DNA of 64,000 nucleotides from Rhynchosporium graminicola. Lineage: Eukaryota > Ascomycota > Leotiomycetes > Helotiales > Ploettnerulaceae. The stretch covers positions 1,044,704-1,108,703 of the forward strand of contig FJUW01000007.1 in the NCBI GenBank assembly GCA_900074885.1. Direction: 5' to 3'. The notes beneath the pieces were generated by a model. That model had not been told where the DNA came from. It saw only the letters and a program-made list of their open reading frames with translations, and ran no database searches. The position numbers were made by a program, and so were the translations under genes. Positions 34,921 to 44,716 of the stretch are shown here, piece by piece; the first letter of the stretch is position 1, and every line of letters begins with the position of its first letter.

Positions 34921-36157
34921 TTAAGTTAAGTATATTATAAGTTTTATAATATTCTATAAAATCGGACTTAGCTCTATTATAAGCTTATATTCTTCTTCTA
35001 TTATTATAATTTTAAGGAATCTAGTTCTTATTATTATATAGAAGATTATCAAATAAGTAGTTTCTATTATTTATAATACTTTAGTTCTCTTAGTCTTTAT
35101 CTAGAAGTTTAATTAAGTTATTTTCGAATTCTTAATTAGATTTATAAGCTATAAAGTCCTATAAACTATATTTTACACTAGAAGCTTCTTAGTAATCTAG
35201 CTCCTTTTTAGCTAATTCGAATTCTCTCTTGAATTTATTCTAAAGTTTCTCTTCTTATTTCTTTATTTAAGAATAATTATATATAAGATATCTTAGCTTA
35301 TTATATATATAATAAAGATCTTTCTCTTAATATTTATCTTTCTTAGCTTAGCTTCTAGATCCTCTCTCTATTCTATTTATTTCTATTAGATTATAATAAT
35401 TTTATTTATTATTTAGATAAAGCTAGAAGTTTCTCTAATACTTATTATATTATTATAATTATTAAATTTTTTAGAAATAAATAAGTATAAAGTATTCTTC
35501 TTTCTTTTTTATTTATTCTTAGATTTATTTATTAATAGTAATAGATAATTGAATTAAGTCTTCTAAGTTATCTAGTTTATTAGTTCTAGAGAGCTTATCT
35601 TTAATATAATCTTTAAGGCTTTAATAATATTAAGCTCTTAATTTATTATTAATCTTATCTAATTATATTAGATAATAATAGAACTTAATAATATATTTAT
35701 AAATAGATTCTTACTATCGAATTCCGAGTAAGTGCTTCTTAGCTTATTCTTTCTTATTAAAGTTTTCGAAGACTTCTTTAATAATAATAATAAAGCTTAT
35801 AATAATTCGAAAGATAACTCGACTTTTCTTAGTTATAATAATAAGATAAGCTTTAGTTAGATATTAATTAATTAAGTAATTACTTAAAGCTCGTTCGATC
35901 TAGTAAGCTATATTAGTATAAAGGAATAAAGTAGTTTATAAGACTTTAAATAAGTCTACTTCGAGCTTATTTCTATTAAAAGTAAAGTATATTTAGTACT
36001 AAAAGATAAATTATCCTAAGTTATTATAGTTTCTATAATAAGTATTAAGTAATTTAACTCGAGGTAGAATAACTTTATTAATAACTTTATTAGTTTTCTT
36101 TATCTTATTAACTTGAGATCTTTCTCTTATAACTAATCTTTCTTTAAAAGCTATTTC
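34921..36157 (-). mobile_element. Inverted LTR1 gypsy gag fragment
   Basis: Reverse complement of about 32850-33790 with many RIP-type differences. It also matches 52640-54860 in the same orientation. It is truncated in the leader, with no LTR of its own at the right. With the preceding fragment it forms a large imperfect inverted repeat with a spacer of about 1.1 kb. Confidence 0.65.
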
Positions 36158-36601
36158 TATTACTAACCGGTATAGCTCTTAGTACTAAAACCCTCTTAGT
36201 ATTAGAATACTGATAGTACTACTTAGTAGTATATACTAAACGAGTTTTAGCATTAGAAAAGAGTTATTATTATTAGAAGAAAGATACTAATATAGTTATA
36301 TATTATAGCTATAAGTAATCTAGAATCACGTAATATACTAGACTGCTAGATAAGTCGCGAGAGCTTATACGCTCTATAAGATAGTCTTATATAGCTAGTA
36401 TAAGAGAATAAAGGTTCTATATAAGACTAGTACTTCTACTATTAGGTAGGAGCTTCGTGCTTAAATTTATATAATAATTAATATTTACTTATAATATCGT
36501 AATTATAAATAAGAACCGAACTTCTTACTTCCTTTATTTTGTAGCTAATACTAACTGACGAGCCTGTATACCGTGTATTAGTCAGACCCAGGAACGTTAC
36601 A
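36158..36601 (+). repeat. LTR1b copy
   Basis: Starts TATTACTAACC (RIP form of TGTCACGAACC) and ends CAGGAACGTTACA. The U3 module has the CTAGACTGCTAGA...CTAGTATAAG form shared with 63170-63662. The flanking five bases (ATTTC and GTATC) do not match, so it was rearranged after insertion. Confidence 0.75.
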
Positions 36602-38270
36602 GTATCTAGTATATCTAGTATATTTACTTAGGATATAATACTCTTAGTACTTAGAGTTATAGCGTTAGATAAGTCTAGCCTTATCTATAAGCTTAGAGCT
36701 CTTACTAGTATTAAATAGCTTGAAGGAGGATACTTTCTCTCGGAAAGAGATAGTATAAGTAATAATATTCTAGATAAGGTCTATTCTATTTTTCTTATAT
36801 TTGTAATCTATTAGTTAATAACTACTTTATATAAAGACCTCCTCTCGAATATATTTAAAGGTATTTACTATAGTATAATCGATTCCGAGTATTATCGCAG
36901 GAGTTCCGAGGTATACGTATATAAACTAGTTCTCTAGTATTATAATATTTATAATATAGAAGAGGCTACTTATAATCTACCAGTTCTTTGATATTATAAG
37001 CTTATCGTATACTATGAAAGTTACTAGAGCTATTATCTAGCTGGTTTTAGTTTCCTAGATAAGAGGAATATTAGCTAGCTATAGGCTAAATAAGCTAGTA
37101 AGTTCCTTGCGAAGTATAAAAAGTTATAGTTAGTCGGACCTAGCTTTAAGAGTAATAGCTATATAAATCTGTAGTTTCTCCTTCGGGGTAATATTAACCT
37201 ATAGTATAGCCTTGAAAGCACTAGTTAATCTGCTAGTATTCGGAGTTGAAACTAGTCAGACTCTATTAGTAGAGATTATAATAGTAGTATAAGGCTTAGT
37301 ATTTCTTAGTGTTTTAGAGGTACCTTTCGCTACTCGATCTACTTAAGTAACTAATTTAGATTTATTATACTCCTTAGTAGAAGATATAGTATTAGTATCT
37401 AGCTATAAGGTATTTAGACAGAGTAGTATATAAAGAGTGCTATTCGACTCCGCGTATAGCTTTATAGAGGCGTATATAATAACGTTTCCGAGGAGCGGCT
37501 TCGCTATATCAAAAGTCTTAATATTATTATAGAATTATATAGTAAGATAGTCTATAGTCTCCGCGAACTTATTATAAATACGATATATCTTCTTTATATA
37601 TAGCTAAGTTACTTCCATTTAGCTACTAATAACTCTTAATACTATATATTTATTATATATATCTATATCGAGTAAGATCTTTAGATGAGGCTGATAGTTT
37701 ACTTAGTTCTAATATCTCTTTAGACTACGATAATTAAGATTTTAGTAAGAGGAGGTTCCCTCTTAAGAGCTAGTAAAGTTAGCGTTCTATATCCTCAAGG
37801 GATAAGTAAATATATCTATCTCTATTTTCGACTAATAGTAATAAGCTAAGCGAGTTAAAGATAGTAGCAGATAATTATATATTATACATAAAGTTATTTA
37901 TATATTATAAGTGCGTGAAATAGTCCTTTCAAAGGATACTTCAGTTTTGGAAAAAATAATATTCGATAAAGTTACTTTTTCTATTATATGATATAATAAT
38001 CTACTAAAGCTTACTTTTAGAAATATAGCTTCAGCTATTTAGAATATTTATAAATAGTATTAGTTCTATTAATATTATTTTAGTAGTAATAATGAAGAAT
38101 AATCTATATAAATAATATTAGTAAAGTATATTATTATTATTATTATTATTATTACTATTATTATTATAGGATGAATTTATTCTATGCATATTAATAAAAA
38201 ATCTTAGCTAAGACGTTCGATTATTAACTTATACTATACTTAAGAAGGCGAATATCTATACCCGGCTATT
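36602..38270 (-). mobile_element. LTR2 gypsy internal fragment
   Basis: AT-rich, stop-filled sequence lying inside (to the left of) the minus-strand LTR at 38271. Next to that LTR, its minus-strand reading TAGCCGGGTATAG resembles the leader after 31741. A (TTA)n run near 38132-38168 and a less mutated patch around 37910-38000 suggest a further small insertion. No intact gene. Confidence 0.5.
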
Positions 38271-38539
38271 TATAACGACACAAGACTCGAGGCGGTATAT
38301 AAGCAAGAATAAAACAAGTAGGGAGGCTAAGAGCGATCTTATATAGTCTACTACGAAGGAAACAAAAAGATAAGGAAGGAAGAAGAAGAGAGATGGAGTG
38401 CAAGGCACCTTATATACATGTGCAGGTACTAGTCCGATACTGTACCGAGTCGGACACTAGTTATGCCGGGATACCTGTGAACTTGGGCCCTGGTATCTAT
38501 CCTTCTTCTCATGTGACATTCAGGTGAGCTGTCGTCACA
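38271..38539 (-). repeat. LTR2 copy, minus orientation, little mutated
   Basis: 269 bp, TATAACGACACAAG...GAGCTGTCGTCACA. Unlike other LTR2 copies it keeps many CA/TG dinucleotides. It is a 5' LTR of a minus-strand element by position and marks the exact border with the unique island to the right. Confidence 0.75.
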
Positions 38540-39709
38540 CTATTTATCACTTACTTTCCTTTTGAATCAATCGATATTATGCATATTCGAAGTCGGGCCT
38601 CGACCCAAGGATAGAGGCTATCAGATATTATACCGCGCTAGATAATGTTTAGCTTGTAGCGAGTAGTCTTCTGGGGCACACAGGATGACAGCTTCACCAG
38701 TGAGTAAGATCGAATTTTACCCTTTATACTTTCCAGTCCCGAGCCGAGGAGCAAGTCTGGTTGGTCCTTTGCTTCAACATCCGGCAAGAACAATTTTACT
38801 TCTCTATACTTTTCATTCGAATGAAACACTAGCTCATTTATTCCTTCTTATTAGCATACAAACTAGCCAGTACTGTTGTCTCCAAAACTCTCGGGAGTCT
38901 TCAGGCCTAACAGCAGAAGTCATAGATCATCATCTACGGCGTAGCGACTAGTGGTCCTACAGAACAGCCATTCACTGATTGTGAGTACAGCAATCAAAGC
39001 TATAAACAATTCCGTAGCATCATGCTTCAGCGCCAGGGTTGTGTTCGTTGGATTCTCTGAAGTATATCAGTATAAAATAACTTGAGTGATCTCTTGCTAA
39101 CCAACGTCATGATCGTAAGATCTTTGATTCCTGTTACTATGAAACGATAAATTATAAATATAGCAAGTTAAAGCTGGGATACGTATACATCTGTGAGCTC
39201 ACGACTAGAATTTAAAGGTTGCGAAATTTTCGAAAGACAAACGAAGATCACAATTTGATGGCCTCCGCTGAAAATTCATTCAGACCGCTCGTAGTCCGTC
39301 ATATCCCAAGAACCTCGTGATGTATCTGTTCCGAACTCATTGCTCGCGCCTAACACGTAGTTCTGTGTGCATAATAAGACGAACGGAGGTAAACGAGAGA
39401 CCGATACACCACGCACATAGCGCTTTACCGGTACAGGTAAAACTCTAACCGGTCGTACTATGTATAGTTGGCATGGCAGACACAGGCGGGTGATCGTCCC
39501 CCGTGCAGCGTTTAGATGGCTTCGGTATAAAAATTATCACATATGAAATTGAAGCTGAGCCAGGTATTGGGAAGCAGAGGAGCTTGGGGTTTATATCTAT
39601 CTACAGAAATAGATAATCAAGTGGCGAGCCCCCTATAATTCCCGCCAGATTATAACGAAAATAAAGAGCCCCAAGCTCTTCTCCGTTGATAAAGTCCCCG
39701 GGAAATTCC
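38540..39709. other. Unique island, left part
   Basis: Normal base composition. Short ORFs at 38638-38951 have no recognisable features. A minus-strand frame open from about 39500 to 39280 has no ATG and no known motif. No gene is supported. Confidence 0.45.
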
Positions 39710-39848
39710 CTAACATCTGTAAGAAGTAATGTTGCTGGCGTAATCTCCGCTGTAATCATCTTGGCCAGCGACCGAAGATTCAACCAAGTTGTAATTGTAC
39801 GAGATGGTGACACCGCGGTCATCTCCCTTGACATCGCAGTCGAGGAAT
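39710..39848 (-). CDS. Duplicated alternative terminal exon of the secreted protein
   Basis: A second copy of exon 3, read from an AAAG acceptor at 39849 to a TAG at 39710. It enters in the same phase, so splicing from the donor at 40131 would give a 186-aa isoform. Both exons share CD-x-KGDDRG-x-T-x2-YNY and the ending NITSYRC, but differ by roughly half their residues and by a two-residue length difference. No stop or frameshift has accumulated. It could be a mutually exclusive terminal exon or the remnant of a duplicated gene whose 5' part is lost. There is no separate start codon or signal peptide for it. Confidence 0.6.
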
Positions 39849-39891
39849 CTTTGTGACGTAGCGCGTTAGCGAAGCCTTCTATGAACGTGAC

Positions 39892-40631
39892 TTAACACCT
39901 GTATGAGGTAATATTTCCAACGTATTCTGGAACGCGAGGATCGTCGGCTGGTGCGACACTTATATCGTAGTTATAATCAACTGTGAGTCCTCGGTCGTCA
40001 CCTTTGTTGTCACAAAATAGGTACCTTGTTCCATGTCAGTACTTCACTTGAGATACTGGGAATGTATTCCATGTCGGCGAGGGCATCGGAGATGTGTGAT
40101 CAAACGGGGAGACGATATCATCAGTACTTACTTGTAGAACTGACAAGCACCACCAGTGTTCGTGGAGATAGAGAGAACCCTGTTGTTAAAGGTATCTGAA
40201 ACCGAAGTGTCGTTGCCAGATTGGAAGTCGAAGTAAGACACTGCACAAAAGGCTATCAGTATGATGCAACAAGAAGGGACTGTTGAAGCAAGTTCGTTGC
40301 CCCAGGACATTCCATTACCGCAAGCTCCAGGTTTGGCTCCGAACGAGACGCAAGACGGCTTTCTGAAGCCGGCCTGGGTACACTGGAGGACGAATACAAG
40401 CCCATCCTGAAGAGTGACAGGGCGATTTGGGTCGGGCTCCACGTCACGCTTCTCATTGTCGTAATGATCCGCAACCAAGGTGACGACCGTTTTATCTTGG
40501 AATCTCGCGTAGGCTGGCGTGTTGAGTAGAGATGGGTCGAGTTTGGGAACGAAGTTGTCGTCGTATCTGGTAACGGCAAGCACTCCAGGTGCCGAGGCAG
40601 AGAGAATGGCAATGACAGTGGAGGCTTTCAT
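39892..40631 (-). CDS. Small secreted cysteine-containing protein (candidate effector)
   Basis: Three exons (40631-40319, 40240-40132, 40024-39892), with introns of 78 and 107 bp, give 184 aa. The start MKASTVIAILSASAPGVLA is a signal peptide with a cleavage site after A-x-A-like GVLA. The mature protein has about six cysteines, including PSCVSFGAKPGAC, GGACQFY, CDNKGDDRG and a C-terminal SYRC. The second intron has a consensus GTAAGT donor and an AACAAG acceptor in phase 2. The first intron is 78 bp with no stop, so retaining it would insert 26 residues and keep the frame. A second, diverged copy of the last exon lies 43 bp downstream (39848-39710). I do not recognise the family; the spacing of short Cys/aromatic blocks is loosely like fungal crystallin-type secreted proteins. 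It is the only supported gene in an island between mutated transposon blocks. Confidence 0.7.
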
Positions 40632-41587
40632 GTTGACAATCGAAGGTATGGTTATTTGATAGGAAGTTAATTGGGAGTTGAAGAGGACTACCGGTACTTA
40701 AGTAGATATGGATGACTTGGCTCATGTTCCGGAGGAACCCGCCTAAGCATTTAAAACGTACGCTCTTTTGCACCGAGGGGGATCAACGTACAATCGGATG
40801 GCGCGGACGGACAGAGTTCACCGCTCAGAGTATTGTTCCTGGTTGTTTGCTGGCGGAACAAACTTGTAGTGACGCTGTCATCCTTGATTATTAAACTTCC
40901 CTCAGAGACAAGGAGTTAAATAGATCAGACGATTCGTCACATTCTCATTTCGGTAATGATAGTTCATTTCAGGAGTTGAACCTAAAGGCAAGTCCAGGGC
41001 GTCACGCTGCACGAATCGCGTCCATGGAAAGCTGCGCACTCATGCAGCCTTACGCAAACGAATTAATATTTTGATGTACAGTATTTCGATGGCTAAATCT
41101 GCAATGATCAGCGGAGATGATCGCTGAGGTGTATTCGCATATTCGTAAGAAGTACTTGTCTCTTTGAGCGCCCAGCGAAGAAGAAGGCCGAGGTATGGAC
41201 GCTTCTATCGCACAATTCCGAATATTCTTCAAGTGATCGGTGGAGAAGACCACAGAGATAACAGCGCTCTCTCATCACTTCATAGGTAATTTCAATGACA
41301 GTGTATGCCTGATGCGTCATGTTCGAGATCGGCTCATTTCATGGAGAGGATACGGTACATTACTCATTCAATAACATAGGGACGAAAAGCTGTTTCTCGT
41401 ACGCATCTCTAGAGGATGTCAACAACACAACTCGCTCATTCAGCCTTGTCTATTTCCGGCATACGATGTGATCGTAGGGTAAAGTACCTCTCGTACGAAG
41501 CAATACGTTCGAGGAGTATTGATGAGGCGTAGTTCAAGAAATGCATATTCATGCTACTATTTCCCTCCTTCCTCCCGCACCGCCCCC
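40632..41587. other. Upstream region of the secreted-protein gene
   Basis: About 1 kb of unique sequence, with short ORFs on both strands (40712-40894 and 41050-41320) that show no motif. It presumably contains the promoter of the gene starting at 40631. A C-rich run (CGCCCCCCCC) at 41581 borders an inverted-repeat element. Confidence 0.45.
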
Positions 41588-41965
41588 CCCAGTCCAAAGG
41601 GCATTAATGGGTCACCAACTTGAAGAGCCCTGCTAGAATTAGTGCACTGGCCAGAATACTTGGTGGTTGGGGTACGGAAATAAACCCTTACCCTGTCTCA
41701 ATCGCCGGGAGTCTCAGCAGGGCCCAATACCCAATCGTTTGATCATAATTCCTTTAAATATGGGTTTGAATCTGCTAGAACCACTCTACAGGGTATAGGT
41801 TTATTTAACCCAACCACCAAGTAAGATCATTTGTAGAGTTTGGAGTGGGCTTAGAAGACTCTCAAGTCTATAAAATAGGGGTTCGAGACTCGAGGGTCGA
41901 AATTAAGTAGTTGAACACCCCTGATTTACTACTAACACATAACTATAAATGCCCTTTGGACTGGG
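41588..41965. mobile_element. Short element with terminal inverted repeats
   Basis: An 18-bp perfect inverted repeat, CCCAGTCCAAAGGGCATT at 41588 and its complement ending at 41965, encloses 342 bp without an ORF. C runs outside the left end and G runs outside the right end may extend the repeat. No clear target duplication. It contains a second small element (41659-41821). Confidence 0.55.
41659..41821. mobile_element. MITE-like element, copy 1
   Basis: 163 bp with long imperfect inverted repeats: CTTGGTGGTTGGGG...AAATAAACC at the left and GGTTTATTT...CCCAACCACCAAG at the right. TA flanks both ends, as expected for Tc1/mariner-type insertion. It is nested inside the 41588-41965 element. Confidence 0.6.
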
Positions 41966-42713
41966 TCGAGGGGGGGATAGTACAGACCTTCGTAAGCGAA
42001 GTTAGCAAAGTCTTAATCGAAATTCCAAGTGAGACAAGTCAACGAACCTAGATGAGTTCATTGAAGTCAAAAAAACTCCTTACCTAACTCCTCTTGCATA
42101 GAGGGTTGTGATTAATAATTCCCTTTCTTAACGCTAGTTCTCTAAGTCATGTTAGGCAGAGTAGTTCGGCTTTAAGCTCAGTCAAAATACTATCCAAAAC
42201 GGCGATATAAGTGAAATTTCCGCGTGAGAACCTCGGGACCTTACTGTACTATACTATAGTTTTGTTCCTAAGGATTAAGATATTCACTATAGTGACTAGT
42301 GTCCTGTCCCTAAAGGCTTTGAACAGACTTGATAGGCCAACTCCAATTCACGATAAGTGAGATAGTCTCCTCTAGTCTAACACGTGTCACCGCACCCCTG
42401 CGGTGAACCAAAATAGCAGCAGTTCAACGAATTGTACTGCGTACCAAGCCAGGGTACGAAATAGGTACGAAAGGGGGGTGGACAGTGGGTCTCGCCCCCC
42501 TTGTCGAGCATTATAGCCATGTTTCCAATCAACTATCAAGATTTCGAGGTTTTTCTTCATAAATTCAAAACATCGGGCCTACTCCGCACTGGACTCATAA
42601 TGCCTTGTCATTTAAGGGAAGTTCAAAGTCTAGTAGGGAGATTCGTAGGGAAAACTCTCATAAATCCGCAATGCACGAATTAACATTTGGTACGCTGCCT
42701 TTGATCTCGTACT
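41966..42713. other. Non-coding island sequence
   Basis: No gene seen. A GGGGGG run at 41970, a small palindrome (CCGCACCCCTGCGG, 42391-42404) and a second C run near 42495 are the only features. The composition drifts to AT-rich without strong CpA loss. Confidence 0.4.
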
Positions 42714-43117
42714 CTTGGTAAGGATAAATAACCCCTTACCCTGTCCTTATCAGCACGAGCCTCAACAAGGACTAGCATCCAATCAATCATTCGACTAATT
42801 TCAGTCTGATTACTTCGTACTTGGCCTAAAAAACATAAAACTGACATCCCTGCATATACTTATGAAAAACAGCGTCCTGCAGCAGTTCTTATATCGATTA
42901 GAACGCTGAAAATTAGTATATTTAGAGTTCTATTCGAAGGGCGAACATCTAGTATGAAATAGTCCTCCTCAAAGCTATATTGTGTTGCTTTCTTGATAAT
43001 AGAGTGCGTACGGACGTCGAATCTACATTTAAGGAGCCTGTACGAAGTATACTCCGTAAGGCAGAACCTGCTAGAACTCCGCAACAGGGTAAGGGTTTAT
43101 TTACCCCTACCACCAAG
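42714..43117. mobile_element. MITE-like element, copy 2
   Basis: 404 bp with the same termini as copy 1: CTTGGTAAGG...ACCCTGTC at 42714 and ACAGGGT...CCACCAAG ending at 43117. The flanks do not show a TA duplication. The interior is longer and unrelated except near the right end (CTGCTAGAAC). Confidence 0.55.
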
Positions 43118-43207
43118 CATAACGATGGACAAGTCCTTTTATCTGCCCTATATTATTAAGCGCTTTATTCCCTCCGCTTATCAGGAGTAAAGTATGCAGG
43201 GAGATAA

Positions 43208-43397
43208 AGCGGTTAAGTATTATTAGTACGATTAGCAGTAGCAAAGGGACTTTACAACAAGTGGTAATAACCAGGTTCGTAAGCAGGGCATAAAATTCCT
43301 TAATCGATGATTAAGAAGTCAGTAGCCCTCTGAGATTCTACCTTTTACAATCAAGTTATCTCACCCCTACAAATCATACTAATAATACTTAACCGCT
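43208..43397. mobile_element. 190-bp inverted-repeat element
   Basis: The left end AGCGGTTAAGTATTATTAGT is repeated inverted at the right end (ACTAATAATACTTAACCGCT). The match extends to about 27 bp with one mismatch. There is no ORF, and size and structure are those of a MITE. The target duplication is not clear. Confidence 0.6.
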
Positions 43398-43799
43398 GTA
43401 TCATTGTCAATAGGATCTGATAGCACTAAATCAGAAAGATAGATAGATATCTATCTAATAAGCTTCAATTTATATAAGAAAACCATCTATATAATCATTA
43501 ATCCCTCGCACTGAGTATATTTACGTAATATTATTTTCTGAGATATTTTCTTCACTGCTTTATACGATTGTATACAAGGCTTCAACGCTATACAAAATAT
43601 ATTCAGATATAATATTTTAGTATATACTCAGTATAATATATTAAGCGTATAGCCATTATTATCGATCTGAATTATTTTCTATATCGCTATTACTGATCAT
43701 AAGCGATATCGAATAGCTATAAAGATATAGTAGTTAAGTAATCGTCAGAGACGCCTCCTCTTAGATCCACTACCTCACTATTGTAATAGGTCTATGCGC
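43398..43799. other. AT-rich non-coding sequence
   Basis: No ORF or recognised repeat. A (GATA)n-like stretch lies near 43440-43460. This is the transition to the right-hand transposon block; the boundary at about 43.8 kb is approximate. Confidence 0.4.
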
Positions 43800-44395
43800 C
43801 TAGTGCCTCCCACTCCTGTATTTCAGAATTAGAGAGGAAGGAAGAACCTTCTCTTCTTAGTAATTAGTTTCTATATTAACCAGATTATTACTAGCGAACC
43901 TCTCGCGACTATTCTACTATTCTATTATACCTATTTACCTTAGCGTACTAATTGATTATTATATTCTAATTACTTTTCTTTTTACGCTAGCTTAAATTAA
44001 GTATAATAGTCTAAATCGGAGAATTATTAATAGTATTAAATCGACCCTTAATATAAGATAATATAGCGAGAGATACGTCGAGACCTGGCGAAACTCTAGT
44101 CGATAACCTTATAGTCTTGTAAGAAAAACTCTAATCGCTAAAAAAGCGGAATAATATCTTAGATAACCTTATAGTCGAGTGCTAGCGAATATATAGCGAT
44201 AACCTTACTTAATACTCTCCTGAAGTCTCTATAAGAGCGCGCTTTCTATAGTCCTTAGAACCCGAACGTTCTATAGAAATAATAAAGAGGGATAGAAATC
44301 AGTCGGAAGCTCCTAATAAGTCGCTAGTATCTCACCGAGAAAAAGGAAAATATATAATCCTTCTAGAGTATAAGGGGAGGAGCTAGAAAGAACTT
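43800..44395 (+). mobile_element. Gypsy fragment, left half of an interrupted element
   Basis: RIP-mutated sequence continuing at 46648 after a clean insertion marked by the AACTT duplication. It probably belongs to the gag leader region of the element whose zinc knuckle lies at 47334-47375. The left boundary is uncertain. Confidence 0.45.
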
Positions 44396-44716
44396 TGTGA
44401 CGGCGCATGGTATACGTGGCAGATACGGGCCAGTATCGATGCCTTAGGCATACCCTCCTTATATATATAGAGGTGCTGTGACGGCGCATGGTATACGTGG
44501 CAGATACGGGCCAGTATCGGTGCCTTAGGCATACGTGGCAGATACGGGCCAGTATCGGTGCCTTAGGCATACCCTCCTTATATATATAGAAGGTGCAGAC
44601 TCCTTTAGAGCTCTATATCTTTCTGTTTCCTTCGTAGTAGACTATATAAGATCGCTCTTAGCCTCCCTACTTGTTTATTCTTACTTATATACCGCCTTAA
44701 GTCTTATATCATTATA
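44396..44716 (+). repeat. 5' LTR of the gag-only element, with tandem U3 repeats
   Basis: 321 bp against 203 bp for the 3' LTR. The excess is a second copy of the first 81 bp (44396-44476, repeated from 44477) plus an extra unit of about 38 bp containing GGCAGATACGGGCCAGTATC. The repeated units keep CA/TG dinucleotides and are almost identical. Confidence 0.8.

Noticed and set aside
36158..36601. LTR1a at 32354 and LTR1b at 36158 as the two ends of one element
   Set aside because: They belong to different U3 subtypes, the flanking five bases do not match, and the interior contains inverted copies.
39280..39500. Minus-strand open stretch of about 65 codons without ATG
   Set aside because: No start, no splice partner identified, no known motif; could be chance in unique DNA.
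39601..39834. 77-codon minus-strand ORF beginning MSREMTAVSPS
   Set aside because: It is a shifted frame over the duplicated terminal exon; the frame matching CD-x-KGDDRG is the conserved one.
44396..44600. Possible CRISPR-like or satellite array
   Set aside because: Only two to three units, without regular spacers, and located exactly in the U3 of an LTR; a eukaryotic retrotransposon explains it.
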